Positions 43,330 through 50,736 of a DNA stretch of 64,000 nucleotides are shown in pieces (the first letter of the stretch is position 1; the number at the start of each line of letters is the position of its first letter). Below the pieces are notes generated by a model, which saw only the letters and a list, made by a program, of their open reading frames with translations, was not told where the DNA came from and searched no databases. The position numbers and the translations under genes are program-made. Origin of the DNA: Nocardioides solisilvae (GTDB lineage: Bacteria > Actinomycetota > Actinomycetes > Propionibacteriales > Nocardioidaceae); the NCBI RefSeq assembly GCF_003194625.1, contig NZ_QHKX01000004.1, positions 1 through 64,000 on the forward strand, given 5' to 3'.

Positions 43330-46300
43330 CCTCGGGGGAGAGGGCCACGACGTGGTCCATCGCGTCCAGGCCGACGGTGCCGTGGGTGATCCACAGGACC
43401 GACCGCCCGGTGCCGGCGAGGAGGGCCTCGGCGACCGCCGCGGCCGTCGCGGAGTCGAGGTGGGCCGTGGGCTCGTCGAGGACCAGCACGGGCTGGTCGG
43501 CGAGCACGGCGCGGGCCAGCGCGAGCCGGGCCCGCTCGCCGCCGGAGACGTGCGCGTGTCCCTCGCCCAGCATGGTGTCCAGGCCGTGCGGGAGCGCGCG
43601 GAGCCAGTCGCCCAGCCGGGCCTCCTCCAGCGCGGCCAGCACCTGGCCGTCGTCGGCGTCGGGTCGCGCCAGCCTGACGTTCTCGACCAGGGTGGTGGCG
43701 AACACGTGCGGGTCGTCGTCCACGAGCCCCACGGCGCCGAGCAGCGCGTCGGGGTCGAGGTCGGTCGCCGGGGTGCCGTCCCAGGTGACCCGGCCGGCGA
43801 CGGGGTCGAGGAAGCGCATCAGCAGGGCGGCCACCGTCGACTTGCCCGAACCGCTGGGCCCGACGAGGCCCACCCGGGCGCCCGGCGGGAGGTCGAGGGA
43901 GAGGCCGCGGAACGCCGGGCGCTCGTCCCAGCCCGCCGTCACCGACTCCAGCGCCCCCGCCGGGTGGGGGCCCACCCGTCCGACGGCCCGGGACGGATCG
44001 GGCACGACGGCCGGGCGCTGCGCGGCGATGTGCGAGAGCCGTGCGGCGGCCGCACGGGTGCGCACGGCCACGGCGCCGGCGTCGGCCAGCGGCAGGAAGA
44101 CGTCCTGCAGGGCCAGCGGGAGCATCACCAGCAGCGCGGCCATGGCCGGGGAGACCTCGCCCGCGAGCAGGGGGTCGGCCACGACCCGTGCCACGGCCAG
44201 CACACCGAGGCCGCAGGCCAGGGCGGGCAGCGCCCGGGCCAGGGCGGTCGCGCGGGCCGACCGGACCGCGGCCGCGCCGTGCGCGGCGCCCGCGGCGTCG
44301 ACGCCGTCCAGCGCCCGGCCCGTGGCCTGCCACTGCTCGAGCTGGCGGACGCTGTGCAGCACCGCCTCCACCCGGGTCGAGACCTCGGCGCGGGCGGCGA
44401 CGAACGCGGGCTCGGCGAGTCGCACGCCCCGCAGGGCGACCAGGTGCCCGGCCGCCGCCACCAGGCAGACGGCGGCCACGACGGCGCCGGCAGCCGGCAG
44501 CACGAGCGAGGAGAGCAGGACGGCGAGCGCACCCACCAGCAGCGCGGTCCAGCGGGGCTGACGGACCCGCAGCTGCTCGTCGACCAGCGCGTCCACGTCG
44601 TCGACCACGCCGGCCAGGAGGTCGCCGCGCCGGGTGCCGAGACGCCCGGGCACCAGCGGGACCAGGACGTCGTACACCTCGGCCCGGCGCTTGGCCAGCA
44701 GTCGCAGCGCCGCGTCGTGCGAGACCAGACGCTCGGCGTAGCGGAGCACCGGGCGCGCGAGGCCGAAGGTGCGCACGCCGACGATGGCCACCATGAGCAT
44801 GAGCACGGGCGGGTGCTCGGCGGCGCGGGTGATCAGCCACGCGGCCGTGGCGGTGAGCGCGACGCCCGAGGCGGCAGACAGCGCGCCGAGCAGGGTGCCG
44901 GTGCGCAGCCCGAAGCGCGCGGGCGCCGGGGCGGCGTCCGGAGCGGCGTCCCGCTCGCGTGCGCCGGGGCGGGCAGCGGCGGGACCTTCGGCGTCGCAGG
45001 ACGCGGTGGGGCCGGCGGGCGGCGGCGCCCCAGCCGGCTCCGGGGCGCGGAGCTCCACCACCCGGTCCGCGGCGTCCAGCACCGCGTCCCGGTGGGCGAC
45101 CACGACGACCAGGGAGTCCCGCGCCAGCACCCGCAGGGTCCGCAGCAGGACGGCCTCGGTCTCCCGGTCCAGGTGGGCGCTCGGCTCGTCGAGCAGGACC
45201 ACCGGGCGGTCGGCCAGGACGACGCGGGCCAGGCCGAGCCGGGCCCGCTGCCCGGCCGAGAGGCCGGCGCCGTCGTCGCCGAGGGGGGTGTCCAGCCCGC
45301 GCGGGAGGTCGCTCACGACCTCCGCGAGGTCGAGCGCGGCCAGGGCGCGCCAGAGGGCGGCGTCGTCGGCACCGGGCCGGGCGACGCGCAGGTTGTCGGC
45401 GATGCTCCCGGCGGTCAGCCACGGCCGCTGCGGGGCGGTGGCCACGGTGGCGCGCCACCGTGCCCGGCGCGAGGGGTCGAGGGGCAGGTCGTCCACGAGG
45501 ACCGTGCCGACGGTGGGGGTGAGCTCGCCGGCCAGGAGGGCCAGGAGGGTCGACTTGCCCGCGCCCGACGGGCCCGCGACCGCCACCAGGCCGGTGGCGG
45601 GCAGGTCCAGGGTCAGGGGGGCGAGGGCGGGCTCGTCGCGACCGGGGTAGGTGAGCCCCACGCCCAGGACGGCCAGCCGGACGGGGGCGGTGTGGGGGAG
45701 GGCCCGGTCGTCTGCGGCCCCGGCCTCGGGCGGGGCGGAGGCGAGGAGCTCGGTCGCCGCGGCGAAGGTCGCCGTGCCCTCGGCGGCCGCGTGGAACTCG
45801 GCGCCCACCCGGCGCCACGGCCAGTACGCCTCGGGGGCGAGGAGCAGGACGACCAGGGCGGTGGGGAAGTCGATGCCCTGGGCAGCCAGCCGGAGCCCGA
45901 CGCAGACGGCGACGAGTGCCACGGAGAGCGTCGCGATCAGCTCGAGCGCGGCCGAGGAGGCGAAGGCGACCCTGAGCGTGTCGAGGGTGGCCCGGCGGTA
46001 GCGGTCGGTGATCCGGCGGATGGCGGCCGACTGGGCGCCGGCGCGGCGGTGGGCGACGAGGGTGGGGAGCCCGCGGACCACGTCGAGGAAGTGCCCCGAG
46101 AGCGCCGAGAGCTGGCGCCACTGCCGGTCGGCGCGGTCCCTGGTGCTCAGGCCGATGAGGACCGCGAAGACGGGCACGAGGGGGAGGGTGGCGAGCACGA
46201 TCAGCCCCGAGAGCCAGTCCAGCCAGAAGATCGCCGCCACGGTCGCCGCCGGCAGGACGGCCGCGAGGACGAGGGAGGGGAGGTACCGCGTGAGGTAGGG

Positions 46301-46699
46301 CTCCACCGCGGCGGTGCCCCGGGTGGCGAGGGCGGCGAGCGCGCCGGTGCGGTGCCGGGACAGTGCCAGCGGCTCCATCCGGGCCGCCGCCTCGAGGAGC
46401 CGGCGGCGCAGGGTGCCGGAGACGACGGCGGCGGCGCGTGCGCCGCTCACGTCGACGACGAAGGCGCACGCCGCCCGGAGCGCCACGACCGCGGCCAGGG
46501 CGAGCGCCGGGCCCCGGAGCCCCTCCAGCCAGCCCGCACCCCCGGGGTCGTCGACGAGCCGGACGATCAGGTGACCGACGGCGAACGCCTGCGCGACGGC
46601 CAGCAGCCCGCCCACGACCCCGGCCACCAGGCCCGACGCCAGGTGGCGCCGGGCCGGCAGCAGGTGGGGGAGGAGCGCCGGGTCCAGGGGCTTGGCCAC
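43280..46699 (-). CDS. cydDC: Fused CydD-CydC ABC exporter for cytochrome bd assembly
   Basis: 1139 aa, two complete ABC exporter halves in one chain. The CydD-like half (about residues 1-560) has a transmembrane region, Walker A GPSGAGKST, signature LSAGQRARLGLA and Walker B VVLLDEPSAHLD. The CydC-like half (about 610-1139) starts with TATAAWLITRAAEHPPVL and has Walker A GPSGSGKST, VSGGERARLALA and VLVLDEPTAHLD. An Ala/Pro linker joins them. CydDC exports thiols or haem-related reductant needed for bd oxidase assembly. GTG 46699 is four bases after the cydB stop. Fused forms are known in actinobacteria. Confidence 0.95.
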   Translation of the reverse strand: MAKPLDPALLPHLLPARRHLASGLVAGVVGGLLAVAQAFAVGHLIVRLVDDPGGAGWLEGLRGPALALAAVVALRAACAFVVDVSGARAAAVVSGTLRRRLLEAAARMEPLALSRHRTGALAALATRGTAAVEPYLTRYLPSLVLAAVLPAATVAAIFWLDWLSGLIVLATLPLVPVFAVLIGLSTRDRADRQWRQLSALSGHFLDVVRGLPTLVAHRRAGAQSAAIRRITDRYRRATLDTLRVAFASSAALELIATLSVALVAVCVGLRLAAQGIDFPTALVVLLLAPEAYWPWRRVGAEFHAAAEGTATFAAATELLASAPPEAGAADDRALPHTAPVRLAVLGVGLTYPGRDEPALAPLTLDLPATGLVAVAGPSGAGKSTLLALLAGELTPTVGTVLVDDLPLDPSRRARWRATVATAPQRPWLTAGSIADNLRVARPGADDAALWRALAALDLAEVVSDLPRGLDTPLGDDGAGLSAGQRARLGLARVVLADRPVVLLDEPSAHLDRETEAVLLRTLRVLARDSLVVVVAHRDAVLDAADRVVELRAPEPAGAPPPAGPTASCDAEGPAAARPGARERDAAPDAAPAPARFGLRTGTLLGALSAASGVALTATAAWLITRAAEHPPVLMLMVAIVGVRTFGLARPVLRYAERLVSHDAALRLLAKRRAEVYDVLVPLVPGRLGTRRGDLLAGVVDDVDALVDEQLRVRQPRWTALLVGALAVLLSSLVLPAAGAVVAAVCLVAAAGHLVALRGVRLAEPAFVAARAEVSTRVEAVLHSVRQLEQWQATGRALDGVDAAGAAHGAAAVRSARATALARALPALACGLGVLAVARVVADPLLAGEVSPAMAALLVMLPLALQDVFLPLADAGAVAVRTRAAAARLSHIAAQRPAVVPDPSRAVGRVGPHPAGALESVTAGWDERPAFRGLSLDLPPGARVGLVGPSGSGKSTVAALLMRFLDPVAGRVTWDGTPATDLDPDALLGAVGLVDDDPHVFATTLVENVRLARPDADDGQVLAALEEARLGDWLRALPHGLDTMLGEGHAHVSGGERARLALARAVLADQPVLVLDEPTAHLDSATAAAVAEALLAGTGRSVLWITHGTVGLDAMDHVVALSPEVSPGRSRTEGAAAGAR

Positions 46700-46703
46700 G
46701 GGG

Positions 46704-47738
46704 TCAGCGCTCCGCGGGCTCGGCCGGGGCGACGGGCACGGCCACGGCGGGGATGCTGTCGACGCTGATCCGCTTGCGGAAGACCCAGTAGGTCCAGGCC
46801 TGGTACCCGAGCACGATCGGCGTGAAGACCACCGCCACCCACGTCATCACCTTGAGCGTGTACGCCGTGGCTGCGGCATTCGTCGTGGTGAGCGAGAACG
46901 CGGCGTCGGTGGTCGAGGGCATCACGTCGGGGAAGAGCGCCAGGAAGAGGCCGGCGACGGCCAGCGCGATGGTGGCGAAGGTCCCGGTGAAGGCCCAGCC
47001 CTCGCGACCCGCCAGGTTCGCCACCAGGGCGCCGACCAGGGTGAGGGCGGCGAGCACGAAGGCGACGGCCGAGGCCGCGTCCCCGGTGCGCAGCTGGATC
47101 CACAGCATGAAGACCACCGCCAGCCCGGCGGCCAGGACCCCCAGCCGTCCGGCGAGCGCCCGGGCGCGGTGCCGGATCTCCCCGTCGGTCTTCAGCGCCA
47201 GGAAGAGCGCCCCGTGGGTCGCGAACAGCGCCGCGGTGACGGCGCCGCCGAGGAGGCCCAGCGGGTTGAGCAGGGTGAAGAGGTTGCCCGTGAACTCCTT
47301 CTCCGCGTCGATCGGGACGCCGGCGACGATGTTGGCGAAGGCGACGCCCCACAGGACGGCGGGCAGCCAGGAGCCGAGGATCGCGGCGACGTCCCAGCGG
47401 GTTCGCCAGCCGTCGTCGTCCTTCTTGCCCCGGTACTCGAAGGCGAGGTTGCGCACGATCAGGGCGACCAGGATCAGCAGCAGCGGGAGGTAGAAGCCGC
47501 TGAAGAGCGTGGCGTACCACTCGGGGAAGGCGGCGAAGGTGGCGCCGCCGGCCACGAGCACCCAGACCTCGTTGCCGTCCCAGGTGGGGCCGATGCTGTT
47601 GTACATGACGCGGCGTTCCCGCTCGTCGCGGGCGAGGACCGGCAGCAGCATGCCGACCCCGAAGTCGAACCCCTCGAGGGTGAAGTAGCCGATCCAGAGG
47701 ATCGCGATGAGGGCGAACCAGACGGTGGTGAGCTCCAT
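46704..47738 (-). CDS. cydB: Cytochrome bd ubiquinol/menaquinol oxidase subunit II
   Basis: 344 aa integral membrane protein with eight or nine helices. The opening WFALIAILWIGYFTLEGFDFGVG, the segment IGPTWDGNEVWVLVAGGATFAAFPEWYA, and the closing GYQAWTYWVFRKR are highly conserved in CydB. It forms the oxidase with CydA and uses quinol to reduce oxygen without proton pumping. GGGAGAGAG precedes ATG 47738. It follows cydA by 13 bp and is followed by cydDC after four bases, so cydA-B-DC is one operon. Confidence 0.97.
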   Translation of the reverse strand: MELTTVWFALIAILWIGYFTLEGFDFGVGMLLPVLARDERERRVMYNSIGPTWDGNEVWVLVAGGATFAAFPEWYATLFSGFYLPLLLILVALIVRNLAFEYRGKKDDDGWRTRWDVAAILGSWLPAVLWGVAFANIVAGVPIDAEKEFTGNLFTLLNPLGLLGGAVTAALFATHGALFLALKTDGEIRHRARALAGRLGVLAAGLAVVFMLWIQLRTGDAASAVAFVLAALTLVGALVANLAGREGWAFTGTFATIALAVAGLFLALFPDVMPSTTDAAFSLTTTNAAATAYTLKVMTWVAVVFTPIVLGYQAWTYWVFRKRISVDSIPAVAVPVAPAEPAER

Positions 47739-47751
47739 GGGTCTCTCTCCC

Positions 47752-49194
47752 TCAGTAGGCGAAGGCCATCGGACGGTCGTCGTCGGCTCCGCCGACGGGG
47801 ACCTGGGGCGGCTCGACGAACGGTTCGGCGCCGATCCTGACGTACTTGGCCAGCAGGCCGAGCTCCACGACGGCCAGCACCGCGTACAACAGGGTGAGGA
47901 CGATCAACGACGTCGCGGCCTCGAAGACGGAGACGCCGGGGGAGACGCCGGACTGCGTGGTCATCAGGCCGAAGACGACCCAGGGCTGGCGGCCCATCTC
48001 GGTGAAGATCCAGCCGAACGAGTTGGCGGCGACGGCGCCGATCGGGAGGGCCAGGCCGAGCCAAGCGAGCCAGCGGCCCGACGGGGTGCGCCCCTTGCGG
48101 GTGGCCCAGAGGAGCAGGGCGGCGCCGGCCGCGACCGCGAAGCCCAGGCCCATCATGAAGCGGAAGGACCAGTAGGTCACCGGGATCACCGGCACGTAGT
48201 CGGTGGGGTGGTAGTACGCCGCGCCGGGGTCCTGGCCGTAGGTCTCGGCGTACTGCTCGCGGAGCTGGTTGATGCCCTGGACCTCGCCGTCGAAGGAGCC
48301 GGTGCCGAGGAACGACAGGAGGCCGGGGACCTCGATGAGGTGCTGCGGGTCGGAGCCGTCCAGGCGGCCCAGCGTCAGCACGGAGAAGGGGGCGTTGCTG
48401 GTGGTGTCGTAGAGCGCCTCGGCCGCCGCCATCTTCATCGGCTGGACCTCGGTCATGATCTTGCCCTGGACGTCGCCGGAGACGGTGACGCCGAGGCCCG
48501 CGACCAGCGCGGTGACGGCGCCGATCCGGATCGCCTTGCGGTAGAGCGGCTGGTCGTCGCGGTGCCGTCGGCTCACGTAGAGGTAGGCGCCGACGCCGGC
48601 CATGAAGGCGCCGGCGGTCATGTAGGCCGCGAGCACCACGTGGGGGAAGGTGACGAGCTGGACCTTGTTGAACATCACGGCCCAGAAGTCGACGAGCTCG
48701 GCGCGGCCGGTCTCGGGGTTGTAGTCGTGCCCGACCGGGTGCTGCATCCAGCTGTTGGCGGCCAGGATGAAGTACGCCGAGGCGAGGGTGCCGAGGTGGA
48801 CCAGCCACATGCAGGCGGCGTGCAGCGCGCGGGGGAGCTTGTCCCAGCCGAAGATCCACAGACCCAGGAAGGTCGACTCGAGGAAGAACGCGAGCAGGCC
48901 CTCGATGGCCAGCGGGGCCCCGAAGACGTCCCCGACGAAGCGGGAGTAGTCGGACCAGTTCATCCCGAACTGGAACTCCTGCACGATGCCGGTCACGACG
49001 CCCAGGGCGAAGTTGATGAGGAAGAGCTTCCCGAAGAACTTCGTGAGCCGCAGGTACTCCTCCTTGCCCGTGCGCACCCACGCGGTCTCCATCCCGGCGA
49101 CCAGGGCCGTGAGGCCGATCGTCAACGGGACGAAGAGGAAGTGGTACACGGTGATGATGCCGAACTGCCACCGAGCGATCTCGAGGACGTCCAC
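47752..49194 (-). CDS. cydA: Cytochrome bd oxidase subunit I
   Basis: 480 aa. The haem-ligand His in ARWQFGIITVYHFLFVPL at the N-terminus, the quinol-binding region near FVGDVFGAPLAIEGLLAFFLEST, and EMGRQPWVVFGLM are present. The length and short loop between helices 6 and 7 suggest the short Q-loop type common in Gram-positives. The enzyme has high oxygen affinity and serves in low oxygen or respiratory stress. GTG 49194 has GGAGG five bases upstream (GCTGGAGGCAAG). Its promoter faces the 14-bp repeat array, with TAGTAT as the likely -10. Confidence 0.97.
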   Translation of the reverse strand: MDVLEIARWQFGIITVYHFLFVPLTIGLTALVAGMETAWVRTGKEEYLRLTKFFGKLFLINFALGVVTGIVQEFQFGMNWSDYSRFVGDVFGAPLAIEGLLAFFLESTFLGLWIFGWDKLPRALHAACMWLVHLGTLASAYFILAANSWMQHPVGHDYNPETGRAELVDFWAVMFNKVQLVTFPHVVLAAYMTAGAFMAGVGAYLYVSRRHRDDQPLYRKAIRIGAVTALVAGLGVTVSGDVQGKIMTEVQPMKMAAAEALYDTTSNAPFSVLTLGRLDGSDPQHLIEVPGLLSFLGTGSFDGEVQGINQLREQYAETYGQDPGAAYYHPTDYVPVIPVTYWSFRFMMGLGFAVAAGAALLLWATRKGRTPSGRWLAWLGLALPIGAVAANSFGWIFTEMGRQPWVVFGLMTTQSGVSPGVSVFEAATSLIVLTLLYAVLAVVELGLLAKYVRIGAEPFVEPPQVPVGGADDDRPMAFAY

Positions 49195-49242
49195 CTTGCC
49201 TCCAGCTGTCGAACGCGCCGGTGGGGCCCGGCGGCGGTTGGA

Positions 49243-49347
49243 TACTACACACGGTAGTACGTCTGGCGTAGTACGTGTCCGGTAGTACGTGTCCGGTAGT
49301 ACGTGCCGGGTAGTACGTGCCGGGTAGTACGAGATGGGTAGTACTAC
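49243..49347. promoter_or_regulatory. BlaI-like operator array between cydA and blaI (seven 14-bp repeats)
   Basis: GTAGTAC recurs at 49254, 49268, 49282, 49296, 49310, 49324 and 49338, an exact 14-bp period; the first five read GTAGTACGT. At the left end TACTAC (49243-49248) and GTAGTA (49254-49259) form a dyad with a 5-bp gap. At the right end GTAGTACTAC (49338-49347) is a perfect palindrome. TACTAC/GTAGTA is the half-site of BlaI/MecI operators. The left dyad overlaps the likely cydA -10 (TAGTAT on the minus strand, 49242-49247). The right palindrome lies 13 bp upstream of the blaI -10. It is probably a shared operator for the regulator encoded next door. Confidence 0.75.
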
Positions 49348-49360
49348 GGGGATCCGTAGG

Positions 49361-49366
49361 TATGCT
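49361..49366 (+). promoter_or_regulatory. -10 element TATGCT of blaI
   Basis: TATGCT is followed by exactly six bases and GTG 49373, so the blaI transcript is expected to be leaderless. Confidence 0.55.
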
Positions 49367-49372
49367 GGGTCC

Positions 49373-49798
49373 GTGCGCAAGACGGACAGGACCACCAGGA
49401 CCACCCGGACCGCTCCCGGCAGTGCCGGCAAGGCCGGCCTCGGCGAGCTGGAGCGCGCCGTCATGGACGTGCTCTGGGACCTCGGGCCCGACGCCGACGC
49501 CACGGTGCGCGAGGTGCACGGGCGACTCTCCGAGGGGCGCGACGTCGCCTACACGACGGTGATGACGGTGATGGACCGGCTGGCGCGCAAGGGCGTGGTG
49601 GTCCAGCAGAAGGAAGGGCGCGCCTACCGGTACCGGGCCCAGGCGACGCGGGCCGAGATGACCGCCGACCTGATGCGGGACACCCTCGCCGACCTCGGCA
49701 GCAGCGAGCGCGCCCCGGCGCTGGTGGCCTTCGTCGAGGACGCCTCGGCCGAGGACCTGGCGGCCCTGCGGAAGGCCCTCGCCGCCCTGGAGTCGTGA
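49373..49798 (+). CDS. blaI: BlaI/MecI/CopY family repressor
   Basis: 141 aa. A Thr/Arg-rich leader of about 20 residues precedes the winged helix: LGELERAVMDVLWDLGPDADATVREVHGRL, then the recognition-helix region VAYTTVMTVMDRLARKGVVVQQKEGRAYRYR. The C-terminal helices (about residues 90-140) form the dimer part and include the segment where BlaI is cleaved in staphylococci. It should bind the TACTAC/GTAGTA dyads of the adjacent array. GTG 49373 is chosen from TATGCT six bases ahead; a longer frame would translate the repeat array. It is coupled to the M56 gene by a GTGA overlap. Confidence 0.92.
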   Translation: MRKTDRTTRTTRTAPGSAGKAGLGELERAVMDVLWDLGPDADATVREVHGRLSEGRDVAYTTVMTVMDRLARKGVVVQQKEGRAYRYRAQATRAEMTADLMRDTLADLGSSERAPALVAFVEDASAEDLAALRKALAALES

Positions 49799-50673
49799 CC
49801 GGCGTGGACCTCACCCCCCTGGTGCTGGGGGCGCTGGCCGTCGCGCTGGCCGGCCCCGTCCCGGCGCTCATGGCCCGGGCCTCGCGCCTGCACCTCACCC
49901 CCTTCGCCGCCATGACGCTCTGGCAGGCCGTCGCGCTCGCGGCCGTCCTCGCCGCCCTGGGCGCCGGGCTCTCGCTGGCGACCGGCCAGACCCTGCGGGA
50001 GGAGCCCGGGCCGGTCGGGGGCGTCGTGGCCGTCCTCGCCCTGACCGTCACGCTCGTGGTCGCCGCCCGTCTCCTGCTCTCCGGGCACCGGGTCGGCACG
50101 TCGCTGCGGACGCTGCGCCGCGAGCACCGCGAGCAGGTGGACCTCGTGGCCGGCCGGCACGACGACCTGCACGTGCTCGAGCACGACGTCCCGGTGGCCT
50201 ACTGCCTGCCGGGCGTGGCCCACTCCCGGGTCGTGGTCTCGGCCGCCACGCTGGAGCACCTCGAGCCCGCCCAGCTGGACGCCGTGCTGGCCCACGAGCG
50301 CGCCCACCTGGCCGCCCGGCACGACCTCGTCCTCGAGGCGTTCACCGTGCTGCACCGGGCCTTCCCCCGCTGGGTCAGCAGCGACGCGGCCCTGCGCGAG
50401 GTGCAGCTGCTGGTCGAGATCCTCGCCGACCGCGCGGCGCTCAAGGTCGGACGCGCCCACGACCTGGGCGCCGCGCTGCTCGCGATGGCCCACGGCCGGG
50501 TCCCGGCCGGCTCCATGGGGGCCTCCGGCTCCGACCTCGTCGAGCGGGTGCGGGTCCTGGCCGACCGGCGGCCGCGCCGCGCGCAGGGAGTCGCGCTGGT
50601 CCTGGCCTCCTGGGCGGTGCTCGTGCTGCCCACGGCGTTGGTCGTCCAGCCCTGGCTGGCCTCGCTGGGCTGA
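49795..50673 (+). CDS. M56 family (BlaR1-like) membrane metallopeptidase
   Basis: 292 aa. There are three hydrophobic segments in the N-terminal 100 residues and one at the C-terminal end. The cytoplasmic protease loop has HERAH within VLAHERAHLAARHDL (about residues 166-180), the HExxH zinc motif. There is no C-terminal penicillin-binding sensor domain, so the signal is not a beta-lactam bound to BlaR in the usual way. The partner BlaI is the likely proteolytic target, which would relieve repression. The GTG start overlaps the blaI stop. M. tuberculosis has the same pair (Rv1846c-Rv1845c). Confidence 0.92.
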   Translation: MTGVDLTPLVLGALAVALAGPVPALMARASRLHLTPFAAMTLWQAVALAAVLAALGAGLSLATGQTLREEPGPVGGVVAVLALTVTLVVAARLLLSGHRVGTSLRTLRREHREQVDLVAGRHDDLHVLEHDVPVAYCLPGVAHSRVVVSAATLEHLEPAQLDAVLAHERAHLAARHDLVLEAFTVLHRAFPRWVSSDAALREVQLLVEILADRAALKVGRAHDLGAALLAMAHGRVPAGSMGASGSDLVERVRVLADRRPRRAQGVALVLASWAVLVLPTALVVQPWLASLG

Positions 50674-50723
50674 GGCCCGCGACACGCACGCTGTGGTGCG
50701 TGTGACTGGAGTGACGGTTCGAC

Positions 50724-50729
50724 TACTGT
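50724..50729 (+). promoter_or_regulatory. -10 element TACTGT of ftsK
   Basis: TACTGT lies seven bases before ATG 50737, in the leaderless arrangement seen elsewhere in the window. Confidence 0.45.
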
Positions 50730-50736
50730 CCTGAGC

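Noticed and set aside
49243..49347. CRISPR array for the evenly spaced repeats
   Set aside because: Units are 7-9 bp with a 14-bp period and nearly constant spacers, far below CRISPR repeat and spacer sizes, and no cas genes are near.
49795..50673. BlaR1-type beta-lactam sensor
   Set aside because: The protein has the M56 protease motif but ends without the penicillin-binding sensor domain, so beta-lactam sensing cannot be claimed.
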